A DNA stretch of 64,000 nucleotides from Thaumasiovibrio sp047250365 (lineage in GTDB: Bacteria > Pseudomonadota > Gammaproteobacteria > Enterobacterales > Vibrionaceae). Below the pieces are notes generated by a model. The model saw only the letters and a list, made by a program, of their open reading frames with translations. It did no database searches and had not been told where the DNA came from. The stretch is taken from NCBI RefSeq assembly GCF_047250365.1, contig NZ_JBLBVL010000020.1:10577-74576 (forward strand), written 5' to 3'. The position numbers and the translations under genes are program-made. Positions 8,681 through 18,180 of this stretch are shown piece after piece; position 1 is the first letter of the stretch, and every line of letters starts with the position of its first letter.

Positions 8681-9136
8681 ATGGAAAAAATACTAATTAG
8701 TCGCTGCCTACTTGGCGAAAGAGTACGTTATGACGGTGACAATAATCTCTCGACACATCCCATCATTGAGCAATGGAAGCCATACTGGGTCCCCTTGTGC
8801 CCCGAAGTGCAGGGCGGCTTACCCATTCCTCGACTGCCCGCTGAGATCCAGCCAGATGGTCGCGTTTGTACCATTGTGGGTGGTGATGTTACTGCCGCAT
8901 TTCAGCGCGGGGCACTGCATGCACTGACGTTGTGCCACCAACACAATATCCGCTTTGCCGTCCTAAAAGAGAACAGCCCTTCTTGTGGTCGCCATCATAT
9001 TTATGACGGCCAATTTAACGGCAGCAAAATTTCTGGTCATGGCATGACCACATTGGCACTCCTAAACGCAGGTATTCAGGTATTTTCTGAACACGAACTG
9101 GACGCCCTGGTCGCTGCCATTAATGAAGCTAAATAG
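8681..9136 (+). CDS. DUF523 family protein (YbbK-like)
   Basis: A 151-residue cysteine-containing protein of the DUF523 family, whose biochemical role is unknown. Conserved landmarks are SRCLLGERVRYDGDN at the N-terminus, LCPEVQGGLPIPRLPAEI in the middle, and LKENSPSCGRHHIYDG followed by GHGMTTLALLNAG. The spaced cysteines (Cys9, LCPEV, PSCG) suggest a metal or Fe-S site, which is inference. The ATG follows GGGATATAAAC immediately after the dsbA terminator, so its promoter may lie within or before that hairpin. Confidence 0.9.
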   Translation: MEKILISRCLLGERVRYDGDNNLSTHPIIEQWKPYWVPLCPEVQGGLPIPRLPAEIQPDGRVCTIVGGDVTAAFQRGALHALTLCHQHNIRFAVLKENSPSCGRHHIYDGQFNGSKISGHGMTTLALLNAGIQVFSEHELDALVAAINEAK

Positions 9137-9252
9137 CCACCCTTACACTGCCAGCGATGACGCAACCAAGCTGGAAACTGGCGCTTAAATCTAGGGTCAG
9201 AAAAATAGTCCCTTGCAATGATGTCTCTACGGGAATAACGTGTAAACCCACA

Positions 9253-10779
9253 TTAACTCACCTGTTGCGACAATTGCTTTAATAAACGATCCATTGCACG
9301 ATAACCCAAAGCCTCTGCAAGGTGTGCCCGTTCAATCTTTTTCGTCTCCTGCAAATCAGCAATTGTGCGGGCAACCTTAATCAGCCGATGATAGGCACGA
9401 ATAGACAGGCCCAAGCGATGCAACGCCGTTTCCAAAAACGCCGCATCCTCTTTATGCAGTGGGCAATGGCGATCAATTTCTCGCCCAGTCAGCAGAGCGT
9501 TCACCTTGCCAGAACGAGATAACATCTTTTCTCTTGCCTGTGCGACACGCTGTCGCACTTGTGCTGTCGACTCCCCCCGCTCACCGCCTTCGGCCAGCAT
9601 TCCTTTCGGCAATAAGGGGATCTCCAACGACATATCGAAGCGATCCAACAACGGCCCTGATAACTTACTCAGATAACGTAAGATCATCTGCGGATTCGTG
9701 CGTGTTTGCTCGCCATCATAGTAGCCTGTTGGACTTGGGTTCAACGCACCTAGCAGTTGAAAGCGCGCAGGAAACGTAGTTTTACTGCTTGCTCGAGATA
9801 TGACAATTTCCCCAGACTCCAGCGGCTCTCGCAATGAGTCCAACACCTTTCTCTCAAACTCAGGCATTTCATCCAAAAACAATACCCCATTATGTGACAG
9901 CGAAATTTCACCAGGGCGAGGAATGGAGCCCCCACCAACTAGCGCCGCCATCGAGCTAGAGTGATGCGGAGAGCGAAACGGGCGATAGCGCCAATTTCCT
10001 TCATGAATGTCTTGATGAGTCAAAGACGCGATTGCCGCCGTCTCCATTGCCTCTGCAATCGTCATGAGGGGCAAAAGGTCACACAGTCGCGAGGCAAGCA
10101 TGGTTTTTCCAGTACCTGGCGGGCCCATGAACAGCAAATTGTGTCCGCCTGCCGCTGCAATTTCCAACCCTCGCTTCCCTTGCTGTTGACCAATGATATC
10201 TTGCAAATCGCGCTCTGGCACCGACTCTGTTGGTAGCTGTATATCGGGCTCAGCAAGCGATAAGGCTTGCTGACCCGCCAAAAATGCGCACACAGCAAGC
10301 AAACCTGACGCCGATTTGTGCTGCGCCTTACCCACTAATGCTGCTTGGCTAGCATTGCAATCTGGCACCACCAATGTTCTCTGGCACTGTAACGCGGCAA
10401 CCGCTGCGGGAAGAACACCTTTGACGCCACGTAACTCCCCAGATAGCGCCAACTCACCAATAAACTCACAACTAGACAGCAAAGTATCGGGAATTTGCGC
10501 TGATGCCGCCAAAATGCCCAACGCGATGGGCAAATCAAACCGTCCCCCCTCTTTGGGTAGGTCGGCAGGGGCTAAGTTCACCGTAATCCTTCGGGCTGGA
10601 AATTCAAAATTGGCATTAATAATGGCGCTACGAACGCGATCTTTGGCTTCTTTTACCGTAGTTTCTGGCAAGCCGACCAATTGAAATGCAGGCATACCGT
10701 TGCTGATATGCACCTCTACCGTCACCTGTGGTGCATCAACCCCAACGCAGGCTCGACTGTGTACTATCGCCAATGCCAT
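9253..10779 (-). CDS. comM: AAA+ Mg-chelatase-like protein ComM (YifB)
   Basis: A 508-residue AAA+ ATPase of the magnesium chelatase subunit ChlI group. In Vibrio cholerae and relatives ComM is a hexameric helicase that promotes branch migration during natural transformation. The N-terminal Lon-protease-like domain begins MALAIVHSRACVGVDAP; Walker A is GPPGTGKT, Walker B region LFLDEMPEF, and the C-terminal Mg_chelatase_C domain contains the RAYHRLIKVARTIADL segment. The ATG at 10779 matches the family start; a further 24 upstream in-frame codons are not conserved. It is divergent from the ilv operon, as in E. coli. Confidence 0.96.
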   Translation of the reverse strand: MALAIVHSRACVGVDAPQVTVEVHISNGMPAFQLVGLPETTVKEAKDRVRSAIINANFEFPARRITVNLAPADLPKEGGRFDLPIALGILAASAQIPDTLLSSCEFIGELALSGELRGVKGVLPAAVAALQCQRTLVVPDCNASQAALVGKAQHKSASGLLAVCAFLAGQQALSLAEPDIQLPTESVPERDLQDIIGQQQGKRGLEIAAAGGHNLLFMGPPGTGKTMLASRLCDLLPLMTIAEAMETAAIASLTHQDIHEGNWRYRPFRSPHHSSSMAALVGGGSIPRPGEISLSHNGVLFLDEMPEFERKVLDSLREPLESGEIVISRASSKTTFPARFQLLGALNPSPTGYYDGEQTRTNPQMILRYLSKLSGPLLDRFDMSLEIPLLPKGMLAEGGERGESTAQVRQRVAQAREKMLSRSGKVNALLTGREIDRHCPLHKEDAAFLETALHRLGLSIRAYHRLIKVARTIADLQETKKIERAHLAEALGYRAMDRLLKQLSQQVS

Positions 10780-10964
10780 CGTTTTATTCGCCCTCTGAAT
10801 ATTACAAATCAAACACACAGAGTTAACGAAATACACCTTCATCGCGAACAAGTTTTTTGCACTTTTTACTTGTCATGTGACCTGTGTCTGTGTTACTCCT
10901 AGAGATAAGCAACACAACTACATAAAAATAGCGTTTTTAACCAAGATTACTGGATAGACAGTCA

Positions 10965-11054
10965 ATGAACCTTACTGCTCGCTTGCTCGTCCTCATTATT
11001 GAAATTATTGTGGTGATTATATTACCGCAACGGGGGCTAACAGGCGCAGAGTAA
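10965..11054 (+). CDS. ilvL: ilvGMEDA operon leader peptide IlvL
   Basis: A 29-residue leader peptide read as MNLTARLLVLIIEIIVVIILPQRGLTGAE. Thirteen of residues 7-20 are Leu, Ile or Val, the hallmark of the multivalent attenuator controlling this operon in enteric bacteria. Translation stalling on this run reports shortage of branched-chain aminoacyl-tRNA. The last codons (CAA CGG GGG CTA) contain CGGGGGCT, which is identical to the 3' arm of the downstream terminator and therefore can act as the competing antiterminator arm. The peptide differs in sequence from E. coli IlvL but has the same design. Confidence 0.93.
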   Translation: MNLTARLLVLIIEIIVVIILPQRGLTGAE

Positions 11055-11107
11055 GGAGCAACAAACAAACGCACTAGCCCCCGCACTGAAAGGTTCGGGG
11101 GCTTTTT
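11031..11107 (+). promoter_or_regulatory. ilv attenuator (antiterminator/terminator switch)
   Basis: AGCCCCCG at 11076-11083 can pair with CGGGGGCT at 11096-11103 to form a terminator followed by five T, or with an identical CGGGGGCT at 11031-11038 inside ilvL. When a ribosome stalls in the Ile/Val/Leu codons, the upstream pairing is free to form and the terminator is prevented; when translation is fast, the ribosome covers 11031-11038 and the terminator forms. This is read directly from the sequence; the mechanism is known from E. coli ilvGMEDA. Confidence 0.93.
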
Positions 11108-11189
11108 CATACTATGAGCATTGATGGAATGGTGCATAAAAATTCATTGTGACCGTAATAATCACACGAAAATAGGCAAGGAGATAATA

Positions 11190-12842
11190 ATGACAGGGGC
11201 AGAGTTAGTAGTAGAAACGCTGCATAAAAACGGTATTAACACAATCTTTGGCTACCCTGGCGGCGCAATCATGCCTATTTATGATGCTTTGTATGATGGT
11301 GATGTTGAGCATATTTTATGCCGTCATGAACAAGGTGCCGTCATAGCAGCCATTGGGATGGCAAGAGCAACGCAAGATGTTGCTGTTTGTATGGCTACCT
11401 CTGGTCCTGGGGCAACGAATCTAGTGACCGGACTGGCGGATGCCTTTTTAGATTCCATTCCACTGGTAGCGATCACTGGCCAAGTTGCCAGCTCTCATAT
11501 CGGCACCGACGCCTTCCAAGAGATGGATGTGATTGGCATGTCACTCTCTTGTACCAAGCACAGCTACCTCGTTACCGATATCAATGATCTCGCCGCAACA
11601 TTATCAGAAGCGTTTGAGGTTGCAAAGTCTGGTCGTCCAGGGCCTGTTGTGGTCGATATCGCCAAAGATGTTCAACTCGCACAAGTGCCCGCCCACCTCA
11701 ACAGTATCTGCGCACCGTCCGTATTCAACCAACCGACCGCGACAAAGGACGACATTGCCAAAGCACAAGCACTTCTTTCGCAAAGCGAGCGCCCTGTCTT
11801 GTACGTGGGAGGAGGGGTACAACTTGGTCATGCGACCGAAACCGTTCGAGAATTTTTACGTCACAATCCCATGCCATCAGTCTGTACCTTAAAAGGCTTA
11901 GGGACAATTGAACGCCATGACCCCCATTTTCTTGGCATGCTCGGCATGCATGGTACCAAAGCGGCCAACCTAATTGTCCAAGAGTGCGATTTGCTCATTG
12001 TTGTTGGTGCACGTTTTGATGACCGTGTTACCGGCAGACTGGATACCTTTGCCCCAAATGCCAAAGTGATTCATATCGACATTGATGCAGCCGAAATCCA
12101 CAAACTACGCCATGCAAACGCACCGGTACGCAGTGACATCCCAGCAGCATTACCGCAATTAACCTTGCAACAAGAGATCGGGGCTTGGCTGGAGCATAGC
12201 GAAAGCCTACGCAGCAGCTTTAAGTGGCGCTATGATCACCCAGGCGAGCTTATCTATGCGCCCGGTTTATTGAAACAATTATCCGATATGATGCCTGACA
12301 CATCGATTATCTCAACCGATGTCGGTCAGCATCAAATGTGGGCAGCACAACATATCCAACCACGAGAACCACAGAATTTCATCACCTCGGCAGGGCTAGG
12401 CACCATGGGGTTCGGTCTACCCGCTGCGATGGGCGCCGCGGTAGCTAGACCCAATGACCAGTCGATTCTGATCACTGGCGACGGCTCGTTTATGATGAAT
12501 ATCCAAGAGCTTGGTACCTTAAAGCGTCGTCAAATCCCAGTAAAAATCGTCTTGCTTAATAACCACCGCCTCGGCATGGTTCGCCAGTGGCAATCGCTGT
12601 TCTTTGATGGCCGCCATAGTGAGACGATCTTAGATGACAACCCCGATTTTGTGATGTTAGCAAAAGCGTTTGATATCCCGGGTAAAACCATAACGAAGAA
12701 AGAAGAGGTTGAACCCGCGCTAAAAGAACTGTTAGAGAGTAAAACCGCTTACTTACTGCATGTTTTGATCGATGAAGAAGAGAACGTATGGCCACTGGTA
12801 CCGCCAGGCGCCTCCAACAACGAAATGCTGGAGAACACATAA
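11190..12842 (+). CDS. ilvG: Acetolactate synthase II large subunit IlvG
   Basis: The catalytic subunit of acetohydroxyacid synthase II, condensing pyruvate with pyruvate or 2-ketobutyrate in the first common step of valine/leucine/isoleucine synthesis. It is 550 residues, starts at the ATG after AAGGAG (MTGAELVVETL), and has the FGYPGGAIMPIYDAL N-terminus with the catalytic glutamate in CRHEQGA, and the thiamine-diphosphate motif GDGSFMMNIQELGTL...LLNN. The frame is intact, unlike the frameshifted ilvG of E. coli K-12. The ilvM start is one base after its stop. Confidence 0.97.
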   Translation: MTGAELVVETLHKNGINTIFGYPGGAIMPIYDALYDGDVEHILCRHEQGAVIAAIGMARATQDVAVCMATSGPGATNLVTGLADAFLDSIPLVAITGQVASSHIGTDAFQEMDVIGMSLSCTKHSYLVTDINDLAATLSEAFEVAKSGRPGPVVVDIAKDVQLAQVPAHLNSICAPSVFNQPTATKDDIAKAQALLSQSERPVLYVGGGVQLGHATETVREFLRHNPMPSVCTLKGLGTIERHDPHFLGMLGMHGTKAANLIVQECDLLIVVGARFDDRVTGRLDTFAPNAKVIHIDIDAAEIHKLRHANAPVRSDIPAALPQLTLQQEIGAWLEHSESLRSSFKWRYDHPGELIYAPGLLKQLSDMMPDTSIISTDVGQHQMWAAQHIQPREPQNFITSAGLGTMGFGLPAAMGAAVARPNDQSILITGDGSFMMNIQELGTLKRRQIPVKIVLLNNHRLGMVRQWQSLFFDGRHSETILDDNPDFVMLAKAFDIPGKTITKKEEVEPALKELLESKTAYLLHVLIDEEENVWPLVPPGASNNEMLENT

Positions 12843-12843
12843 A

Positions 12844-13128
12844 ATGCAAAGATACTTAATCGACATTAAAGCTGACGATAAGCCTGTGTTACTGGAACGT
12901 GTTCTGCGTGTTGTCCGCCACCGCGGCTTTATCATTCGACAAGTCGCTGGCACACAAAATCATGACAGTAAGGTTGCCAGCGTAGAAATCATCGTCGACA
13001 GCGATCGACCGATCTCATTTTTGACCAATCAAATAGAAAAACTCTGGGATGTACGTACAGTGGATGTTACCCGAATCGCCAACGATTCACTCCCAAACAA
13101 CAACTTACAACAAAAAATTTGCGCATAA
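12844..13128 (+). CDS. ilvM: Acetolactate synthase II small regulatory subunit IlvM
   Basis: A 94-residue ACT-domain protein that stabilises and activates IlvG. It starts MQRYLIDIKADDKPVLLERVLRVVRHRGF, the typical ACT fold entry, and continues with VASVEIIVDSDRPISFLTNQIEKLWDV. It is slightly longer than the E. coli protein (about 87 residues). The ATG is one base after the ilvG stop, indicating translational coupling. Confidence 0.95.
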   Translation: MQRYLIDIKADDKPVLLERVLRVVRHRGFIIRQVAGTQNHDSKVASVEIIVDSDRPISFLTNQIEKLWDVRTVDVTRIANDSLPNNNLQQKICA

Positions 13129-13139
13129 GGAAGGCAATG

Positions 13140-14084
13140 ATGGCAACAAAAACAGCAGACTACATTTGGTTCAACGGCGAAATGCTTCCCTGGGCTGACG
13201 CCAATGTTCACGTACTCACTCATGCAATGCACTACGGTACCTCTGTGTTTGAAGGGGTTCGCTGCTATAACACTCCGAAGGGTCCGATTGTCTTCCGCCA
13301 CCGCGAACATGCGCAGCGTCTTAAAAATTCAGCCAAAATCTACCGCTTCCCAATCCCTTACTCAGTGGAAGAGATCATGGAAGCGACCCGAGAAACGCTG
13401 CGCCAAAATAAGCTCGAGAGTGCTTACATTCGCCCACTCGGGTTTGTGGGTAATGTGGGGTTGGGCGTGTGTCCTCCTGCCGATACAGAGATGGATTTAA
13501 TCATCGCGGCCTTTCCTTGGGGATCTTATCTTGGTGAAGAGGCACTTGAGAATGGCGTGAACGCGATGATTTCGAGCTGGAATCGCGCGGCACCCAACAC
13601 TATTCCAACGGCAGCTAAAGCGGGCGGTAACTACTTGTCATCACTCTTAGTGGGTGGCGAAGCACGTCGCAATGGCTACGATGAAGGCATCGCTTTAAGT
13701 GTGGACGGTTATTTGTCTGAAGGGGCTGGTGAGAACATCTTTGTTGTCAAAGATGGCGTAATCACCACACCACCAGCCACTAGCGCAATTTTACCGGGTA
13801 TCACGCGTGATTCGATCATGATCATCGCTCGCGATAAGGGCTATGACGTACGTGAAGCCAATATTGCTCGAGAAGCACTCTATCTTGCTGACGAAGTCTT
13901 TATGACTGGCACAGCAGCGGAAATCGTGCCTGTCGCCACCATTGATCAAATTGATGTTGGTAGTGGCAAGCGCGGCCCGATCACTAAAGAATTGCAAGCC
14001 GCCTATTTTGGACTCTTCGATGGTACCACGGAAGACAAGTGGGGCTGGTTAGACTACGTATACCCTGCAGACGCGGCAAAATAA
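13140..14084 (+). CDS. ilvE: Branched-chain amino acid aminotransferase IlvE
   Basis: A PLP-dependent class IV aminotransferase that performs the last step of Ile, Val and Leu synthesis with glutamate as amino donor. The protein begins MATKTADYIWFNGEMLPW, like E. coli IlvE, and has the THAMHYGTSVFEGVR motif, the PLP lysine in TAAKAGGNYLSS and the class IV signature EGAGENIFVVKDG. Two adjacent ATGs (13137 and 13140) follow AAGGAAGG; the second gives the family N-terminus. Length 314 against 309 in E. coli. Confidence 0.96.
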   Translation: MATKTADYIWFNGEMLPWADANVHVLTHAMHYGTSVFEGVRCYNTPKGPIVFRHREHAQRLKNSAKIYRFPIPYSVEEIMEATRETLRQNKLESAYIRPLGFVGNVGLGVCPPADTEMDLIIAAFPWGSYLGEEALENGVNAMISSWNRAAPNTIPTAAKAGGNYLSSLLVGGEARRNGYDEGIALSVDGYLSEGAGENIFVVKDGVITTPPATSAILPGITRDSIMIIARDKGYDVREANIAREALYLADEVFMTGTAAEIVPVATIDQIDVGSGKRGPITKELQAAYFGLFDGTTEDKWGWLDYVYPADAAK

Positions 14085-14097
14085 GGAAATATGCACA

Positions 14098-15939
14098 ATG
14101 CCTAAATACAGATCAGCAACCACCACTCACGGACGAAATATGGCAGGGGCGAGAGCCTTGTGGCGTGCGACTGGCGTCAAGGACGAAGACTTCGGCAAAC
14201 CAATCATCGCCGTGGTTAACTCGTTTACCCAATTTGTTCCCGGTCATGTTCACCTTAAAGATCTCGGTCAGCTCGTCGCTAGCGAAATAGAAGCAGCTGG
14301 TGGTATTGCCAAAGAATTTAACACTATTGCTGTCGATGATGGCATCGCGATGGGGCATGGTGGCATGTTGTATTCCCTGCCATCACGTGAACTGATCGCT
14401 GACTCCGTTGAGTATATGGTCAATGCCCACTGTGCTGACGCCATGGTATGTATCTCCAATTGCGACAAAATCACCCCCGGCATGTTGATGGCCTCTTTAC
14501 GCCTTAATATCCCGGTCATTTTCGTGTCTGGCGGTCCAATGGAAGCCGGCAAAACGAAGCTATCGGATCAATTAATTAAACTTGATCTTGTTGATGCCAT
14601 GATGAAAGGCGCAGATCCTCATGTGTCTGACGAAGAGAGCGAACAGATCGAACGATCCGCCTGTCCAACTTGTGGCTCTTGTTCTGGTATGTTTACCGCG
14701 AACTCAATGAACTGTTTAACCGAAGCATTAGGCTTAAGCCAACCAGGCAATGGCTCAATGCTGGCGACCCATGCCGATAGACGTTCGCTATTCGTTAATG
14801 CTGGTAAACGCATTGTGGCGCTAACCAAGCGCTACTATGAGCAAGATGACGAATCGGCATTGCCACGCAACATTGCCAACAAAGCCGCGTTTGAAAATGC
14901 CATGGCTCTCGATATTGCCATGGGCGGCTCGACCAATACCGTTCTTCATCTCTTAGCGGCGGCACAAGAAGGGGACATCGACTTCAACATGGAAGACATC
15001 GACAAGATGTCGCGTCGCGTACCTCACTTATGTAAGGTGGCACCTTCAACGCAAAAATACCACATGGAAGATGTCCACCGAGCGGGTGGGGTGATCGGTA
15101 TCCTTGGTGAACTGGATCGTGCCGGCTTATTAAATAGCGACTGCTACAACGTACTAGGTCAAACCCAAAAAGAGACGCTCGCACAATACGATATCGCATT
15201 GAGTGATGATAATGATGTTGATACCTTCTTCCGTGCTGGCCCTGCTGGTGTTCGAACGACCGAAGCCTTCTCGCAAGATTGCCGCTGGGATACGGTAGAT
15301 AACGATCGTGAAAAGGGCTGTATTCGCTCGAAAGACTATGCCTATAGCCAAGACGGGGGGCTTGCTGTCCTATCCGGAAATATCGCGTTGGATGGCTGTA
15401 TTGTTAAGACCGCCGGTGTAGATGAAAGCTGTTTGGTCTTTGAAGGCCCTGCGGTTGTTTATGAAAGCCAAGAGAGCGCTGTTGAAGGCATACTGGGTGG
15501 GCAAGTCAAAGCCGGTGATGTGGTGGTTATCCGCTATGAAGGCCCGAAAGGGGGCCCTGGTATGCAAGAGATGCTGTACCCTACCACTTACCTTAAATCC
15601 ATGGGGCTAGGTAAAGCCTGCGCCCTAATTACTGATGGTCGCTTCTCCGGTGGTACCAGCGGGTTATCGATTGGCCATGTTTCTCCAGAAGCCGCCAATG
15701 GCGGCACTATCGGCTTAGTGGAAAGTGGCGATACCATCACCATCCATATCCCTGAGCGACGGATTGAGTTGAAGGTGAATGATAGCGTGTTAGCCGCACG
15801 TCGCGAACAAGTGGAACAGCGTGGCTGGAAACCCAAAGACCGTCAGCGCGAAGTCTCTTTTGCGCTTAAAGCCTACGCCAGCATGGCCACCAGCGCAGAT
15901 AAAGGAGCAGTGCGTGATAAACGCCTGCTTGAGGAGTAA
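14098..15939 (+). CDS. ilvD: Dihydroxy-acid dehydratase IlvD
   Basis: An iron-sulfur enzyme dehydrating 2,3-dihydroxy-isovalerate and 2,3-dihydroxy-3-methylvalerate to the keto acids used by IlvE. It is 613 residues (E. coli 616). Cluster-ligand regions are SNCDKITPGML and ACPTCGSCSGMFTANSMNCL, and the substrate-binding C-terminal motif is TDGRFSGGTSGLSIGHVSPEA. It lies 13 bases after ilvE and five before ilvA. Confidence 0.98.
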   Translation: MPKYRSATTTHGRNMAGARALWRATGVKDEDFGKPIIAVVNSFTQFVPGHVHLKDLGQLVASEIEAAGGIAKEFNTIAVDDGIAMGHGGMLYSLPSRELIADSVEYMVNAHCADAMVCISNCDKITPGMLMASLRLNIPVIFVSGGPMEAGKTKLSDQLIKLDLVDAMMKGADPHVSDEESEQIERSACPTCGSCSGMFTANSMNCLTEALGLSQPGNGSMLATHADRRSLFVNAGKRIVALTKRYYEQDDESALPRNIANKAAFENAMALDIAMGGSTNTVLHLLAAAQEGDIDFNMEDIDKMSRRVPHLCKVAPSTQKYHMEDVHRAGGVIGILGELDRAGLLNSDCYNVLGQTQKETLAQYDIALSDDNDVDTFFRAGPAGVRTTEAFSQDCRWDTVDNDREKGCIRSKDYAYSQDGGLAVLSGNIALDGCIVKTAGVDESCLVFEGPAVVYESQESAVEGILGGQVKAGDVVVIRYEGPKGGPGMQEMLYPTTYLKSMGLGKACALITDGRFSGGTSGLSIGHVSPEAANGGTIGLVESGDTITIHIPERRIELKVNDSVLAARREQVEQRGWKPKDRQREVSFALKAYASMATSADKGAVRDKRLLEE

Positions 15940-15944
15940 GCTGT

Positions 15945-17504
15945 ATGTCTGATACGAATTTACAACTGACAGCGGAGGATGCCCCACTTAGTGGGGCTGA
16001 CTACCTACGAGAAATCTTGCGTGCCCCGGTCTACGAAGTTGCTGTCGTCTCCCCCTTGCAGCCATTGTCGCGCCTCTCTGCTCGACTCAACAACCATATT
16101 CAGTTAAAGCGTGAAGATCGTCAGCCTGTTCACTCGTTTAAGCTACGTGGCGCTTACAACATGATGGCTCAGCTTAGCCCAGAGCAAAAACGGGCAGGGG
16201 TGATTACAGCGTCAGCAGGCAATCATGCCCAAGGGTTGGCACTTTCTGGCACCAAACTCGGCGTAAAAACCGTTATCGTCATGCCGCTGATTACGCCTAG
16301 CATCAAAGTAGAGGCAGTGAAAAGCTTTGGCGGCGAAGTATTACTGCATGGCAATAACTTTGATGAGGCGAAAGCGCACGCAGAAGCATTAGCTGCACAG
16401 CGTCATTTCACCTATGTTCCTCCTTTTGATCACCCCATGGTTATTGCAGGGCAGGGGACCATTGGCATGGAGCTATTACAGCAAAACAGCCATCTCGATT
16501 ATATTTTTGTTCCCGTTGGCGGCGGTGGACTTGCTGCCGGTATTGCACTGCTGATCAAACAGCTCATGCCACACATTAAAGTGATCGGCGTTGAAGCTGA
16601 AGATTCTGCTTGTCTACGTGCAGCCCTAGATGCTGGGGAGCCCGTCTCTCTCAATCAAGTGGGCATGTTTGCTGATGGGGTTGCTGTTAAACATATTGGC
16701 ACTGAAACATTTCGCCTCTGCGATCAGTATCTTGATGATGCCATCACGGTTAGCAGTGATGAGATTTGTGCGGCAATGAAAGATATTTTTGAAGATACCC
16801 GTGCCATTGCAGAGCCTTCAGGGGCACTGTCGTTAGCTGGTTTAAAAAAGTATGCGGGTCAACACCAACTGGCCGACAAGCAAATGACTGCCATCTTATC
16901 CGGTGCCAACTTTAACTTTCACGGCTTACGCTATGTGTCTGAACGCTGTGAACTTGGTGAGAAACGTGAAGGATTATTGGCCGTTACGATACCCGAGCGC
17001 CCAGGTGCCTTTTTAGACTTTTGCCGTTTAATTGGTGGACGGGCCGTCACCGAATTTAACTACCGTTACAGTGACGACAACTTGGCAAATGTTTTTGTCG
17101 GTATTCGCCTTCAGCAAGGGCAAACCGAGCGCGATAGCATCATTCAAGACCTACGCAAAGGCGGTTATCCCGTCGTCGATCTCAGTGATGATGAGATGGC
17201 GAAACAGCATATTCGTTATATGATAGGTGGACGCCCATCAAAAGCGATGAAAGAGCGTTTATATAGCTTTGAATTTCCAGAATACCCTGGTGCATTAGTC
17301 AAGTTCCTAACCACATTAGGTACACACTGGAACATTAGTCTATTTAATTACCGCAATCATGGTGCCGATTATGGTCGTGTATTGTGCGGTTTTGAACTGG
17401 ATGATCATGACCTGCTCTCGTTCACCAGTCACTTACGTGAGCTAGGTTATCACTGGAAGGATGAAACCGATAACCCTGCCTTTCAGTTCTTTTTGGCTCA
17501 CTAA
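15945..17504 (+). CDS. ilvA: Biosynthetic threonine deaminase IlvA
   Basis: A PLP enzyme converting threonine to 2-ketobutyrate, the committed step of isoleucine synthesis, normally inhibited by isoleucine. The catalytic domain shows the PLP lysine in HSFKLRGAYNM, the SAGNHAQG loop and the glycine loop VPVGGGGLAAGI; two ACT-like regulatory domains follow (REGLLAVTIPERPGAF and ERLYSFEFPEYPGAL). The 519-residue length is close to E. coli IlvA (514), so the long, feedback-regulated form is present. It ends the ilv operon. Confidence 0.97.
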   Translation: MSDTNLQLTAEDAPLSGADYLREILRAPVYEVAVVSPLQPLSRLSARLNNHIQLKREDRQPVHSFKLRGAYNMMAQLSPEQKRAGVITASAGNHAQGLALSGTKLGVKTVIVMPLITPSIKVEAVKSFGGEVLLHGNNFDEAKAHAEALAAQRHFTYVPPFDHPMVIAGQGTIGMELLQQNSHLDYIFVPVGGGGLAAGIALLIKQLMPHIKVIGVEAEDSACLRAALDAGEPVSLNQVGMFADGVAVKHIGTETFRLCDQYLDDAITVSSDEICAAMKDIFEDTRAIAEPSGALSLAGLKKYAGQHQLADKQMTAILSGANFNFHGLRYVSERCELGEKREGLLAVTIPERPGAFLDFCRLIGGRAVTEFNYRYSDDNLANVFVGIRLQQGQTERDSIIQDLRKGGYPVVDLSDDEMAKQHIRYMIGGRPSKAMKERLYSFEFPEYPGALVKFLTTLGTHWNISLFNYRNHGADYGRVLCGFELDDHDLLSFTSHLRELGYHWKDETDNPAFQFFLAH

Positions 17505-17531
17505 AAGCGTTGCTCTGTGTACCACCAATAA

Positions 17532-17553
17532 AAAAGCCTCCGTAGAGGCTTTT
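17532..17553. terminator. Bidirectional terminator after ilvA
   Basis: AAAAGCCTC (17532-17540) and GAGGCTTTT (17545-17553) form a 9-bp stem with a CGTA loop and flanking A and T runs. It can end both ilvA (+) and the XRE gene on the minus strand, whose stop is four bases away. Confidence 0.9.
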
Positions 17554-17556
17554 TTA

Positions 17557-17949
17557 TTAGGCTAATTTCGGCTCAAATTTTATCGGTGCAACCCGCATAT
17601 CATGATATTCACTTAAGTAGGTAAAAAGCTGAATATTCTGTGTCAGTAGCGTCTGACGCATATCTCTTGGTAGCTCCGCCAGCAGTTGTAGCATTCGTTG
17701 AATACTGTCCTGCTCCATTTGATCTAAGCCCTGTTCGTTATCCCCATATAAAAACCACGATATCGGACGCTGCGTCAATTCCGCTATTTTCAATAACACA
17801 GAAATCCTTGGCTCTGTTTTGCCAGTTTCTAAATCTAGATAGGTTTGACGGGCGATATCCAAACTCTTTGCCATCGCGACTTGTGTGATATTCTGCCATT
17901 CCCGCGCATCCCTTATTCGGACTGCAATGTCAGCACGCGATACATCCAT
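17557..17949 (-). CDS. XRE-family transcriptional regulator (copy A)
   Basis: A 130-residue DNA-binding protein with an N-terminal helix-turn-helix of the Cro/C1 type (roughly residues 8-62): RIRDAREWQNITQVAMAKSL, ARQTYLDLETGKTEPRISVL. A YGD motif then leads into a C-terminal helical region of unknown ligand. By hand alignment about 45 of 67 residues match the neighbouring copy B over the HTH domain, so the two are paralogues. The ATG follows AAGGAT. Targets are unknown. The location between ilvA and glmU does not imply a role in either pathway. Confidence 0.85.
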   Translation of the reverse strand: MDVSRADIAVRIRDAREWQNITQVAMAKSLDIARQTYLDLETGKTEPRISVLLKIAELTQRPISWFLYGDNEQGLDQMEQDSIQRMLQLLAELPRDMRQTLLTQNIQLFTYLSEYHDMRVAPIKFEPKLA

Positions 17950-18180
17950 ATCCTTACACCTCTATCAACTAAATTATCAACACATATACAGCTTAGACTA
18001 CACAGTTAGTACTCAACCAAATTATGCCCACTCAATTAGGCAACGCATTGCTGTTAGCAATAATCTGTGAAGCCAATACCAGCATGACGAAATATAGCGA
18101 CAGGTTATCAAAAAAGTGCCTTAAGTGATATACATCGCACAGATATGCAACAAGCTGCAAAATTACAACTACCATCGGCA

